NCBI GenBank assembly: GCA_030435675.1
Contig: CM059621.1
Span: forward strand, 15,438,001 to 15,502,000
DNA from: Steinernema hermaphroditum
Lineage: Eukaryota > Nematoda > Chromadorea > Rhabditida > Steinernematidae
Length of the DNA stretch: 64,000 nucleotides
Direction: 5' to 3'
Under the pieces are notes generated by a model. It did not search any database. It was given only the letters and a program-made list of their open reading frames with translations, and was not told the DNA's origin. Below, one piece after another: positions 48,575 to 60,469 of this stretch. Position 1 is the stretch's first letter, and each line of letters begins with the position of its first letter. Position numbers and translations under genes: made by a program.

Positions 48575-49578
48575 ATGTCTTATAACTTCGCTATCGGCGC
48601 TCTCTACATTGGCTTTCCGACCCTATTTGTTCCTCTCTACTTGAGGGTCATCTACGTAAGTGCCCCCTTTCCAAACGTTGTACACATGTACCTTCAGATA
48701 TTCGTCTCAAAACGAAAATACCGCGCTGTAGAATGCTACCAACTAATGATCCAAATCGGATTCATTCAATGCACAATGGGGATAGCCTTCTTCCTGCAAG
48801 GCATTCCTGCATTTTTCGGATTCGATCCAATAGGAATCGGCTCCTTTGCGGTCAATTTGCTCTCTTCTTGCTTCAGGATCGAAACAGGTCTCAGTTTCTT
48901 GTTGGCTTTGGACAGGTTGATCATTATTTGTGACGTGAAAGTGCCCAAATATTTGATAAAGGTTCAGCTTCACCCGGGCTATCCCCATAGCTTATATCCC
49001 GATTTTTAGGCTCTTACCGTAGTAGCCTGGCTGTATGGTGTAGTTCAGTTCGTCATTTTCCACACGCCCATGGCGTCTATCTATTATTCTCTGAGCAAAT
49101 TTGTCGCCGTCTATGACTATTCGCTTCCTCTCTCCCTGATAATCCAAAGAACTGGAGTGTATTATACTTGGGCCGTTTCGGCTCTAACCCTACTCGTCTA
49201 CATATCCATCGTTTCCTACTTGATCAGAGAGCAAAGACGCATTTCGTCGGTATCCACAAACTTCAAGCAGAAGTGGATCCTCATCCAAGCAGCGATTCGA
49301 TTCATCGCCGATGCCTCTTTGGCTGTTTTGTTCCACATAGGACCACAACTCCTTCCTCCTTCTATTTGGATCACTATAGGCATTATCAGTGGCTACACGT
49401 TCGATCATCTGCTTCTACCCCCTCTGTTATATATCGTTCTGAATGGGTACGTTCTTTGATGCATGATAAGTAAGAACGAGCGGTTTTTAGGAATCTGCGA
49501 AGAGAAATCGTCCTTGGGAAAGAATCGCAAAGCTCCACTGCAGTAGTTCAACCATTGTCTTCGTCCCACAGGAAATAG
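48575..49578 (+). CDS. Nematode 7TM chemoreceptor-like protein, tandem copy 2
   Basis: Exons 48575-48655, 48698-48961, 49010-49446 and 49491-49578 give 289 aa. It is clearly paralogous to the gene at 46329, with the same exon lengths and phases. Landmarks are AIGALYIGFPTLFVPLYLRV, GLSFLLALDRLIIICD, TNFKQKWILIQAAIRF and LLLPPLLYIVLNG. An in-frame ATG exists upstream at 48413, but alignment with the paralogue supports the ATG at 48575. The two genes are in tandem, 1.25 kb apart. Confidence 0.78.
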
Positions 49579-49698
49579 ATGCATTCGTTTGTTGTTGGTT
49601 TCAATCACAGAACATCCAAGAAGCACTTCCGTCTCTCGATAAAACTACTGTAGATTATGATCAAATCAGTTTTGGAGATTGTTTATTTTTGGCGACAT

Positions 49699-50088
49699 TC
49701 AGAGAACAGCCACATCATCACCACTCTCTTCATCTTCGTCCGCATCGGAATCGAGGTGGATGGTTTCCGTTTCCGACTCATCCACCTCGTCGTCGGTCCA
49801 GGGCTTTTCCACCTTAACCTTTTTGACTTGAACTGGGTGTTCATCATCTTCTAGGCGACGTTTGCGAGATGATCCATTATCGGAGGCGTCAATTGACTTC
49901 TCCGCCCCTTTAGCTTGAGCCTCTTCCAAAAGGAGATCCCTGTAGTAGTCCTCTGTGGTGTACATATTCCTCGGTGGGATGTAAACATAGTCAAATGGGT
50001 AGAACTTGAGCCAGGGAGTATCAGCAGGCCATTCGAAAAGGTACTGGCCATGCAGGGCTTCGATCTCCAGTTCGTCCAAGACAACTGG
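49699..50088 (-). CDS. C-terminal exon of an unassigned acidic nuclear-type protein
   Basis: An open frame of about 129 residues with no ATG start. It opens after a 3' splice site (ATCCCTCAG at the high end), and its stop at 49699 is followed within 20 nt by AATAAA on this strand, so it looks like a last exon. The first half contains FEWPADTPWLKFYPFDYVYI. The second half has a basic patch (SSRKRRLEDDE, VKKVKVEK) and a strongly acidic tail. Upstream exons could not be joined with confidence: the nearest candidate (50247-50230 region, ending ACAAG|GTAACG) is short. Function unknown; it could be a remnant. Confidence 0.45.
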   Translation of the reverse strand, partial: PVVLDELEIEALHGQYLFEWPADTPWLKFYPFDYVYIPPRNMYTTEDYYRDLLLEEAQAKGAEKSIDASDNGSSRKRRLEDDEHPVQVKKVKVEKPWTDDEVDESETETIHLDSDADEDEESGDDVAVL

Positions 50089-50343
50089 CTGAGGGATTCA
50101 TCATTGGATTTGATTTGTTTTGGTGATGAGCCGGAGGGGAGATGCCTTATACGGTTATACAAAGCGATGCTTGCATACCGTGTTCCGTGAGGGACATACC
50201 GTAGTTTCGTATGAATGTGGCGTTACCTTGTAGTGCCAGCGAAGGGCTCAGGGTCTACAGAAACCGGTTATTATGTAGCCGCTTTCTCAAAGGTCCTTAA
50301 AAAAAACAAAAAAAAAAAATAAACAAGAAGCTGTGAAACAAAA

Positions 50344-50430
50344 AAAAAATGGACCATCAGGGATTCGAACTTTGAAGCTGACCCCTCAGAAAGTTGGCAA
50401 CCGTCTGAACTACCACTCAACCACAGACAA
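50344..50430 (-). pseudogene. tRNA-derived fragment (tRNA pseudogene or SINE head)
   Basis: On the minus strand, TGGTTGAGTGGTAG resembles a pol III A box and AGTTCGAATCCC a B box, about 45 bases apart. The acceptor and anticodon stems do not fold cleanly. The surrounding A/T runs (50297-50350) suggest a retroposed copy. Confidence 0.45.
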
Positions 50431-50439
50431 AGTCGTAAC

Positions 50440-51140
50440 ACTCCCCATTGCGGTCCTAGTAGTATCGAGTGTCACTTCGCGGGATTCCCTTGTTCGACCG
50501 CAGAAATTTGAATACAGTAATCCAATTTGGCGGAAGTACAGAACATTAGGCAGTATACGATGGAACAAAATCACAGCACTTTTGAAATGAAACGAGGCGA
50601 CCACACACATCGTTTTTAAGACGAACCGAACATCCAACGGATACCTGTCTATCTATTCAAAATGGAAAGAACTTTCGAGATTGTCTGCTTTTGCAGACAT
50701 AGACGGTCTCTCATGCACTGATTCATGTGAGTCCTTCGTCAGTTCTCCTCGATCGTGTTCGTACCGACTGGTCGGTCGGTTGATCATTTGAGTGTTTGGA
50801 GTGGCGATTGGGTGAGTTTTTTCTAATCTGTTGTTGTTTTTGTGATGCACTTCAGTTTTGATTGATAACTTTTGTCAAAGAACTTCCGCTAAGGGTACGG
50901 TTTCTGATATTAGTTGTGTAGCATAAATTTCTCACTGATTTATATGGTTTGCTTATCACATCTATTGCTCGTTGTGAGATCGCATCTCCACGGTAGATAA
51001 TTATGACATTTCGTTAAATATCGCTCCATGTGGAAAAAGCTGTGGAAAAACTGTCTTGATTTGAATGACAAAAACGGCTTATTTCGCGTCAATTTCACGT
51101 TCATGTTGTGATTCATATTTAGAACTCAAATTCTCGTTTC
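50440..51140. other. Intergenic region 5' of rpn-1
   Basis: Nothing coding could be supported. The right end holds a 3' splice site (TTCTCGTTTCAG) ending at 51142, ten bases before the rpn-1 ATG, suggesting trans-splicing. Confidence 0.45.
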
Positions 51141-51151
51141 AGTAGACAATA

Positions 51152-54109
51152 ATGGCTACTGAAACACAAACTCCTGCTAAGAAGGACGCTCCTGTCAGGA
51201 AAGAAGAGCTTAGCGATGAAGACCGCAAGCTGCGCGATGACCTCACAGCGCTCGTCGAGCGGTTGGCCGACTCAAATGCAGACGCGCACCTCACCTCTCT
51301 GGAGGCCATGAAGACCCACATTCGCGACTCAACCACTTCTATGACGGCCGTTCCGAAGCCGCTGAAGTTTTTGCGCACGCATTACCCGAAGCTGAAGGAG
51401 GCGTTCCAGAAGATGAAGGTCGGACCTGTGAAGCAACGTTGTGCCGACATCATTTCCGTCATTGCCATGGTGGCTGGTGACAGCGGAGATTGCATCAACT
51501 ACCGTCTGCAAGGTTTAAATGAGCCCATTCAAAACTGGGGACATGAATACGTTAGGTGAGTCAGAAAATCGCATTTGGCGGATGTTATGATCCTCTGTGT
51601 TTAGACATTTGACCATGGGAATGCCGGATGTCTGGAAGGTGGCCGCGAATGACGAACGTCGTCAGGCACTCCTTGTGCTGGTGAAAGAGATCGTCGCCTA
51701 CTGCATGAAACACAACGCAGAAGTGGACGCGTGCGACTTGCTGGTAGAAATTGAACGTCTTAAGCTACTGGAAGAGTTTGTTGTGGAGGCCGAATACGAA
51801 CGTGTGTGCAGATACCTGCTTTCACTGGCGCCTTTGACACCAGCTCCGGACAACCACCTGCTTATCCGATCCGCCAAGGACGTCTACATGAAGTTCGGAA
51901 AATCATTTGAAGCCTTGCGATGTGCTATTATGCTGAACGACGTTCCACTCTGCCGCAAAATTTTCTTGGAATGCAAGGATGGGTGAGTCATGTTCTTTCC
52001 TGGGCTGTGTTCTATGGAGCTAATTCAGATTGGTCCAAAAGCAGATGGCTATCCTCCTAGGTCGTCACCAGATCTTCCTTGAGCTCGAGAACATGGAGAA
52101 CGCAGAGAAGCTGATAGAGCTGAACACCAACGCCAATCTGCACAACTATTTCATGTCGCTAGGCCGGGAGCTGGATGTGATGGAACCAAAAACACCCGAA
52201 GATGTCTACAAGAGGCATGTTGAACCGAACTACCGTCCCAGCGCGCCCTCCGCGAACGACACGTCCCGCATGAACCTTGCCGATGCATTCGTAAACGGCT
52301 TTGTCAATTGCGGATTTGGTGTTGACAAGATGATGACGGACACGGATAGCGCCAACAAGTGGTTCTACAAGAACAAAGAGTACGGCATGACCTCGGCCGC
52401 TGCGAGTCAAGGACTCGTTTGGAGATGGAACATTGAAGCCGGTCTTGCTCAGTGCGATCGATTCCTCTACGTGAACGACGATTTTATCAAGGTAATGGCT
52501 GTACAGAAAAAAAACATATACACATCCACATTCAGGCCGGAACGCTATTGGCAATTGGCATCGTCTCCAGTGGAATTCAAGACACATGCGACCCGGCCTC
52601 TGCACTTCTACTCGATTACGTGCACAGCGAACGTGTCCCTATGCGCATTGGGGCAGTGTTCGGCTTAGGCCTCGCTTATGCCAACTCGAAGCGACAAACC
52701 GTGCTTAAGGAAGAAGACGGCGGTGTCGTCCACGAACTCAAGAAAGTATTCTCGTGCACCAAGGCATCCGCCACCATGGAGTTGAAGGGACTGGCTGCGT
52801 TGTCGCTCGGTTTCATCCTTGTCGGCAGCGCTGATCATGACACTGCGGCGGTACTGCTCCAGTGTTTGATGGAGAAGAACGCCACCGCATTGGCCGATCC
52901 CAATGTGCGCTTCGTTGCCCTAGGAATCGCGCTCATCTTCCTGGGAACACAAGAAAAAAGCGAAGTTTTTGTTGAAGGCTTGCGGTGCCTCCCGGAACCA
53001 TTCGGCAGCATGATCTCCACGCTGGTCGATGTATGCGCTTATGCTGGAACGGGCAACGTACTCAAGATCCAGTCACTTTTGCACCTTTGTGCCGAACATT
53101 ACGAACCGAAGGAGGAAACAAAGAAGAAGAAGAGCTCCGGTGCTCAGGCAGCTCCATCTCCACCTGTTCCGCAGCCGAACGATCATTCCATGAAGCAAGC
53201 GGTTGCCGTTCTCGGAATCGGCCTCATCGCCATGGGAGAAGAAATTGGCAATCAGATGTGCCAGAGAGCTTTCGGTCATTTGGTACGTTTTGTACACTGT
53301 AGTTCAAATTGACTCCTATTTTTAGGCGCGTTATGCAGAACCGAACATTCGTCGTGCAGTGCCGTTAGCCTTGGGCCTAGCCAATGTCTCGAACCCTCAA
53401 ATCAACGTTATGGAGACGCTCAGCAAGATGAGTCACGACAACGACGACGAAATGGCTCGCAATGCCATCTTCGCTCTGGGACTGGTGGGCGCCGGAACTA
53501 ACCACTCTCGTATTGTCCGCATGTTGCGCCAACTGGTGGCATTCTATCGCAACGACTCAATGAGCACGATGCTCGTTCGCATTGCACAAGGCCTCATCCA
53601 CTTGGGCAAAGGAACTATGACGCTGAGCCCGTACCACTCCGATCGTCAGCTTATGTGCCCCGCAGCCGTTGCCAGTCTCTTTGCCACATGCTTCGCTTTT
53701 CTCGATTCTAAGAACAGTAAGCTGCCTCGCGTATTTCTCTTCTTATATTTCTTCAATTTCAGCTATTCTCAACGGTCGTCAACATTACCTGCTGTACAGC
53801 CTCGTCCCCGCCATGCAGCCTCGTCATGTGATCACCGTGATCGAGGACGAGAACAAGCCCGACAACCTGAAGCAGATCAACGTCGCTGTCCGCGTCGGTC
53901 AGGCAGTCGATGTCATCGGGCAGGCCGGAAAACCCAAGACCATCACTGGATTCCAGACGTTCAACACTCCCGTTCTGCTCACCTACGGTGACCGCGCCGA
54001 GCTGGCTACCGACGAGTATCTACCGCTGTCTCCGTGTCTTGAAGGAATCGTTATCTTGAAAAAGAATCCCGAATACGACGCGGGGCGCCCCACCAAAGCA
54101 AAGAAATAA
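51152..54109 (+). CDS. rpn-1: 26S proteasome regulatory subunit RPN1 (PSMD2)
   Basis: Exons 51152-51555, 51605-51982, 52029-52491, 52536-53282, 53326-53716 and 53763-54109 give 909 aa, the standard length. The N-terminal helical region ([19 protein letters not shown]) and the toroid of proteasome/cyclosome repeats ([84 protein letters not shown]) are intact. The C-terminus has [10 protein letters not shown] upstream and [20 protein letters not shown] at the end. RPN1 docks ubiquitin, UBL shuttles such as RAD23 and the deubiquitinase UBP6 on the base of the 19S particle. Confidence 0.97.
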
Positions 54110-54386
54110 TTGTGTGCGATAACAGTTGCTCACTGTAATGTAATCGTCCTCTAGATAAACGTTTTTTCCGGAATTATTGCGTTTATGGTGGTAGTGCGCT
54201 CCAGGTGATAGCTTGAACCTGAGCCTAATCGAATAATTAGATTGGATTTCTCGCGAACCCTCATCCTTGTTCCCTCATAGTGGTGTCAACATCGGAGTCC
54301 TCGGAATACTCATATTCTTCAGGTCCTCAGGATGTACATAAATACAAGAATAATGATAACTTAATCCAGTAGGAGGTCGACAGTTA

Positions 54387-54886
54387 TTAAAGGTTGAGAT
54401 ATTTCTTGATTTCCTCCGTACTGCCGATTGCCTGGATCTGCTTGGCGGCCATCTTGCATCCGGCGTTGAGAAGGGTGGAGATCTCAAGAAAATGAGCGGT
54501 CTGCAAGAAGAACGTGAGCGACGTCGATGGACAACGGTTACCTTCAGAAGTTCGGCGAGTTTCTTTGAGTCCATCTGCAACATCTCGGACTCTTCGACGG
54601 TGAGCTCGCGGATGTACTTGTCGTGGTTGATCTCCTCGGCAGTGGACGGCACAGGCAACTCGGCGTGCTTCTGGCACCACTCGACGACGGCGCGGAGAGC
54701 GTCGGACGTGCACTTGTCCAGCGGCACCGTCTCCGAGTCCTTGATCTCGCTCTCGAAGAGATTCCTGAGCGTGACGGACTGACGCTCGATGATGCGCTTC
54801 TCGACGGGGAAGACGTCGCCCTCCATCGACTTCAGGTTGACGATGTGGGCGACGGCGGACTCGTCTTCGCTGGATTTGATCGGCAT
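54387..54886 (-). CDS. SKP1-related protein with short C-terminus
   Basis: Exons 54886-54542 and 54500-54387 join in phase 0 to give 152 aa. The N-terminal BTB/POZ fold has IVNLKSMEGDVFPVEKRIIE and VPLDKCTSDALRAVVEWCQKH. The second exon reads HFLEISTLLNAGCKMAAKQI and STEEIKKYLNL, matching the SKP1 dimerisation helices. It stops there, before the usual NDFTxEEEExxRxEN and W(C/A)E segment that contacts F-boxes. The nematode SKP1-related family is large and divergent. The ATG follows a 3' splice site (GGCTTTCAG) by seven bases, so it is likely trans-spliced. Confidence 0.88.
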
Positions 54887-54889
54887 CGG

Positions 54890-55805
54890 GCTTCTGAAAG
54901 CCAGAGATTTAGAAGAGAAACGCGGAGATAGAATCCAGAAAGGCGACGAGTGAAACGGCACTCCACGCGGCGTGACTCACACGGCGGCGTCGCCATCGGA
55001 CACACGCGCGGAGAACTCTCAGTTCGCCTATCCTGACGCGCGGCCGTCGCACTACGATGTCAGAAAACGCGGCGCCGTTGATTCGACGCGAGGCGGAGGG
55101 ATTCTAGAGTTCAATGCTCAATCTTGCTGATTACTGGACACACACAAAGAAAAATCGCGAAATCAGTCGGCAGCAAAAGGAGTTTCTCATCTCTTACTTC
55201 TCCGACGCTCTGATCGCACACAAAACATATTGAATCCGAGCCAAATATCCAGCCAGATCCAGTCAGCTTCAACATCTCTGTTCAAAATGACCATGACGAC
55301 GAAATCTGAGAGTTCGATCCTTCCTTCCCAGTTCGAGCCTCATCAGTGAGGATGCGTAATATGCAAGGTCGGCACCGGGAATAGCTCGCTCCTTGAGATC
55401 ACGAAGACCACCTTCGTCTCCAACAAGAGCAAATTCTCACTTCTTTTTGAAAATACCCACTTGATAGATTTGATATGCGGTTGGAGTTCGTAGGAAGCGT
55501 CATTGCAAGGAAGCCAGGTTCTCTGGCAGGCCTCCAGCCACCAGGCATCCGCTTCCATGCCAAATCATCTTCTAGAAGTATCACAGAGCGAGCTCGACGT
55601 GAATGAATACACGAAGACAAGTAAATCCTTCGTTATCCTTTCCCGACAACAAGTATCCACCCATCTATTAACAACGCCAAATACGAACAGATAGTCAAGT
55701 GCCCTGGAACAAGAAGAAGCTGAGCAAACAGGGGCATTGAGAATTTTTGTTTTATTGCCTGAAATAGGTCGATTGATTGGTAAAATAGGAACATTGGATG
55801 AGAAT
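54890..55805. other. Intergenic region
   Basis: About 0.9 kb between the SKP1-like start and the 3' end of the next gene. Frames up to about 70 codons are present, but none has splice-consistent or recognisable content. Confidence 0.4.
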
Positions 55806-55810
55806 ACGAT

Positions 55811-57699
55811 TCACTCCTCCTTCGCCATTCTTCGCGTCAGCACCTTCAGCGTCCTCTTCATTCTCGGCTTTGCAGAGGGACCCGTAGCCAAGAAGCGAGG
55901 CGAACGACGGCTTGGATTCGGCTCGGCGGACTTCGGATTCTGTGCGCTGTCCAGCTTGCGTTTTACCGGCGCACGCTGCTCCTCGGCCAAGGCATTCATC
56001 AGGATATCGTTCTTTGGCTGACACGACTCCTGGCTGGATCCGCTCTTCCTGCTCATGCTTCGCAGAGTTCTGTAGGAGGGCGGCACCGTATAGCGACTTC
56101 TGGGCGTTGACGATTCTGCGGAGAGTGACAGAGAGGAGTTGGTGGCGACGGGCAGTGGTCCAACTTTGCTGTCGGCTCCGCTTCTGTTGTTGTTCTTGAC
56201 CTCGAGCACCTGGATATCACCCCCTTCGAGTGCAGGATCCTTCTCATCACTGACAGGCGTACTTTTGATGGTTTCTATGATCTGGATATCGTCGTTTTTA
56301 GGTGCAGGAACTTCTCGCTTCTCTCCTCCGATGTTGTTGGTGACGGGCAGTGGTCCACCGTTGTTGTTGGGATCGGCGACTGGCTCCTTTCTGGTCATAG
56401 TGTCCACGACCTGGACATCATCCTCTTCAAGCACGATGACTTCAGGCTTTTTGTCATTTTTGGCACTCCTGGAATCACACCGGAATGACTACTTGAAGGA
56501 CGAAGCACTCACCTTCGTTTCTTCCCAGAGACCGGCACGTTGCTGTCAGAAGAAGTTGACGCCGTTCTCAGTCGCTCCGCGTACGGGCTCCTGCAACAGA
56601 GAAGGAGTATTTCATCGGCTAGCGATCGCCGCTTACGTGAGCTTCTCCACCATCGCCCGCACCTCCGTGTCGATGCCAAGGCGCAATTCGGTGTTGCCGG
56701 CGATGAGCGTCAGGGTGTTCCAAACGGGCGCCTCTTCCGGGGCGTGCACGAACACTCCCAGCTCTCTGTTCAGGTTGCAGTCGTCGACAACGACGTTCCC
56801 GGACTCCATCGCCTGGCGCAGCGACGGAATGGCGTCGTCAAGAAGGTACTGCAACGTGAGCTTCTTCAGGCTGGGGAAGCGAAACGCCAAGTTCCCCAGC
56901 AGCGCCTCGGACGTCTCCAGGAATCTCCGTGCGCTGAGCAGCCCGACGAGGACGCACTGAAAAAGGCTGTAGACGTTGATGCTCGAGTGATCGCCAACCT
57001 TCAGATGGGCGATCATGCTGACGACCTGTTTCGTTGGCAACGAAAGCTCGTTCAAGCAGAAGAGGAGGCTTCGGAAGACGTGCAGATTGTCTGGTACGCG
57101 ATTCTGAGGTGCGGACACGGTCGGTTCCGCCTCACGGGCTCGTTTTCTGCAAATCGCGGCGATGAGAATCAGTCGGGAGATTGCTCACATGATGTTCTGG
57201 CAGATGGCGTGCACGTCTTCCTGGATGCCCAACGAGCACTCGGCGCGTCCAGTGGCGAACAGCGTCACCACAAGACGGCCTTCGTGGTTGAGCTGGTGGA
57301 CGAAGACGCCGAACTCCTCGTTCACGATGGTGTCTCCGACGAGGAAGTCGCCCTCGCGCATCTTCCGACGGAGCGTGGGCAGCGTCGCTTCCGTAAACTG
57401 CTTGGACGCAGCAGACAGCGAGTGGTGCTCTCCCAGGATCCTGCGGGCGTTCTGCGCGTAGTCGTCAAAGGCGAAGTATCCTCCGATGAGACACTGAAAC
57501 GAAGATAGACACAGACAGAGACGGGGAGACTCACTTTCAGGGAACACATCACTATAGTGCGGTCGTAGCTGGAGAAGTGAGCGTTCCGCAACGCCCTCAA
57601 GACTGAGCGGAAGAGTCCGACGACTTCGGACGTCGCCTCGACCTCGAGCTGCGCTTCCAGAGATGCGGAGGGAGCGCTGGGTCCTGGAAGGACCTCCAT
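55811..57699 (-). CDS. Unrecognised protein: duplicated domain plus SIM-like tail
   Basis: Exons 57699-57535, 57493-57189, 57146-56637, 56590-56513 and 56468-55811 keep phase and give 571 aa. Two related domains of about 135 residues are visible. Each starts with (L/V)FRS(V/L)L and ends with a block like NEEFGVFVHQL..LVVTLFATGRAECSLGI or NRELGVFVHAP..LTLIAGNTELRLGI. I do not recognise this fold by family. The C-terminal third is low-complexity, basic at the end (RRSPR, RMKRTLKVLTRR) and contains four hydrophobic-acidic motifs: VIVLEEDD, VQVVD, IQIIE and IQVLE. These resemble SUMO-interaction motifs. A nuclear scaffold or chromatin role is a plausible inference. The ATG context is weak but no upstream in-frame alternative was found. 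Confidence 0.75.
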
Positions 57700-57719
57700 G
57701 ATGCCTGTAAACGATCAAG

Positions 57720-58480
57720 TAGCATCGGAGGAAGACGGACCTGAAAGGAGCGTAAAGCAGCGAGAACAGAAACCGCAACGGAAAAGACTGTCTAGCAGAC
57801 CAACGATCCTAGACACCGTAGACTACCGTCCTCCCGTGCAGATGCCGTTTCACTCGGAATTTCGTGTCAAGACCAAGTCCGTTTTTACGATCACATTTTT
57901 GCACAAAGATTCATCGGAAACGTTTCTGTGTTTTTGCACTTTGCAGACAGGAGGGGACAGACAGGGTCTCATCGCTTCGGAGCTTCATGGAATGTTGCTC
58001 ACTGTGAAACAACTTTTAAGCGAAAAATTTCTCAATTCATATGTGCGTTGTGTGGTTAGGCTACAAGCGTCTCCTTTCGGAGCGAGGTGCATGATTCATG
58101 GCGACTCGGTAATTCCTTGTGCTTTAGCAGATTTAGCATCATAGTATGATTTAGTAGCATAATCGAAAAACAGAGACGATTGAAAATAGAAAGCCCGTGG
58201 AGCCTCCCAAAGTGTTGCATCTTGGAACGTTCCACGGTTCATGGAAACTCTGTGCGCACGTATTTTTGCTGTCAACGTGCTCCATTCTGCTAACATTACA
58301 TCAAATTTTTGTCGGTGAACATTGAAAACAAACCCAACAGATTTACTCATTACCGTATAACTTATGTGCCGAAGTCAAAAGAAGACCGGCGACTACGGAG
58401 TGACAATGTGTTTCTTGTGCATATATATGACGTCTCGCAAGGCGTAAGCCTTAGATATCCCCTATATATAAATGGAGAAC
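57720..58480. other. Intergenic region 5' of the duplicated-domain gene
   Basis: No gene could be supported. A 148-codon frame at 57698-58144 overlaps the opposite gene start, shows no motif and looks fortuitous. Confidence 0.35.
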
Positions 58481-58489
58481 CGACGGGTC

Positions 58490-59205
58490 CGTTGGTCTGT
58501 GTGTGTGTGTGTTTTTCCGTGCCCACGGCGGAAACACCCACACAAAATAAGGACCCCGAGGGGAACCGAACCCGACACCGCCCGCTTACAAACAGAGAAA
58601 TTTCGCAATGAGCCACACAGACAGTTGAGGTGGTAGTGCTCTACTTCCACTATCTCTCTGGCGATGCTAGGCTTTGAATTTTTTTTTCTGTTTTTGAGTG
58701 ATTTTTTGCCTATTTTGTAACCAGCAGTGTTTTCGGTTCGAGTTTCCTGAAACTTTACAATTTTTTCGCCCACTTCAGCCATTTACATGAGCGCCAATCT
58801 TGCCGCCCGCAGGGCTATGGTGTCTTGCCGCCCGCAGGGCTATTGGTGTGTTGCCGCCCGCAGGGCTACATTTTTTGGCCCCAACTTCAGCCCTATCCAT
58901 GAGCGCCAATCTTGCCGCCCGCATGGCTATGGTGTCTTGCCGCCCGCAGGGCTATGGTGTCTTGCCGCCCGCAGGGCTACAGTTTTAGGCCCAAACTTCA
59001 GCTTTTTGCATGAGCGCCAATCTTGCCGCCCGCATGGCTATGGTGTCTTGCCGCCCGCAGGGCTATGGTGTCTTGCCGCCCGCAGGGCTACAGTTTTTTG
59101 GCCCCAACTTCAGCCCTATCCATGAGCACCAATCTTGCCGCCCGCAGGGCTACAGGCTAATTGGCTTTTAGTACCTGGAGGGCGCGAATTCGCGCGCAGC
59201 CGGGT
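58490..59205 (+). repeat. Interspersed element with GCCGCCCGCAGGG units, copy 2
   Basis: Same element as at 23513-23935 but longer. The left end has a GT run and the hairpin CCGTGCCCACGG. The middle is nearly identical to copy 1. It then has about ten units of CTTGCCGCCCGCAGGGCTA plus spacers, in three higher-order blocks each introduced by CATGAGCGCCAATCTTGCCG. The right end is again GCGCGAATTCGCGC followed by AGCCGGGTTTAT. In some units CGCAGGG is CGCATGG. Confidence 0.85.
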
Positions 59206-60469
59206 TTATGAGAAATAAACTCGTAAACTCGTATTACTTATGTGACCCGATGTGTGCTTCACTTCGGAAGGCACCCTTGTGAAACATCTTCTACCGAATT
59301 TCTGATATTTTCGCCTGCTGACGTTCCCTTCTTTGTACACAGTGTCATGTTCCACAATTGACTCTTTATGTTAAATCGGTACATGAGAGCGTCAGATCAT
59401 CTAACATGCGAGTCGGTACGTCATTGGCTCGAACCATCGGACACATCGAGCTGTTCGTGTTCCTTTATTAATCATGCTTGTCTTACTGCTTAATTTTTGC
59501 AGTTCTCTCTGCGAATCAATGGTGGAGAAAATATTCCAAACCAGAGACTTAGTGGGACTTATGGAATAGCTGAAAAAGAAAATCTTCTGATCTTTGTGCA
59601 GCTTTTCTATTAAAAGATTGGCGGCCGTCGTCAAAAATTTCCCGAATCGTAGCGGAAATAGAAGCATAAAAACAAATCGAGCTGTTATTCATCTCGCTTG
59701 TCTGAGTGTTTAATCTGTGGATGCCGTCTGTTCTCATACATTTCCTTTCTTTGTCCTGTTCTATTGCTGGCTTTTTATGTTCAATCGTTAGATTCAAATG
59801 TTAGATAATTTTTGCTTCTCGGTTCATCTTAAGTCTCCGTTACAGTTTTTACAGGGAAAATGAGTTCTTCATACATTTTGTATCATAGCATTCAGGGGAC
59901 ACACCGTTGGTGCGTAAAATATCCCGAGAGGAAACAAGCGGATTTGATTTCAGATGAGCTGTCGATGAGTACGGTGTGATGAACGCGGGATCAAAAGGAG
60001 GATAAGCGATTAAACAGTATCCAAAGATGTATCCAAATATCCATGCAATGTATCCAAAGATGATGTATCTTTTGCGCATGTACCTATCTCAGGAAGTATT
60101 ATTTTCTTTATAGTTCGCCGCAGTTTTGGATTAATTTTTGCTGTAAATCATTCTATCCTGTGAAAAAATGGAGTATTTCTACTCCGCAGTCTACTGTATG
60201 GTACAGTTGAACAAAGCAAATCTTGTGATCTTTGTGCTGTTCTTCTATTCAAAGATGGGCGGCCATCGTCAAAAAGTTTCCGAATCGTAGCAGAAGGCGG
60301 CCGAACTCAAGCTGTGATATGTTGTTAGTTCTAATTTACTCAGTCTATCGAGATATAAGCGATTTTATACGTAGCATAGCTGCCCCTGTATTTTTGTGAT
60401 AATGGTCTCCGATCATGTTAACGTTACCTCGAACCAGGTTCCCGGACATAATAGCCAAAAAAATGGCCA

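Noticed and set aside
53359..53991. An rpn-1 frame continuing past 53716 into Arg-rich sequence.
   Set aside because: This is readthrough of a normal intron; the correct last exon starts at 53763 in another frame.
55811..57699. HORMA-domain identity for the duplicated-domain protein.
   Set aside because: I could not match the conserved HORMA core in either repeat, so no family name is given.
57698..58144. 148-codon plus-strand frame overlapping the start of the duplicated-domain gene.
   Set aside because: It is antisense to the real exon 1 and has no recognisable feature.
58787..59125. 112-codon frame made of repeated SCRPQGY-like units.
   Set aside because: It is the translation of the 25-bp tandem repeat of the interspersed element, not a protein gene.
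58490..59150. CRISPR-like array of regularly spaced GCCGCCCGCAGGG repeats.
   Set aside because: Units are nearly contiguous, spacers are not unique, and the host is a nematode nucleus.
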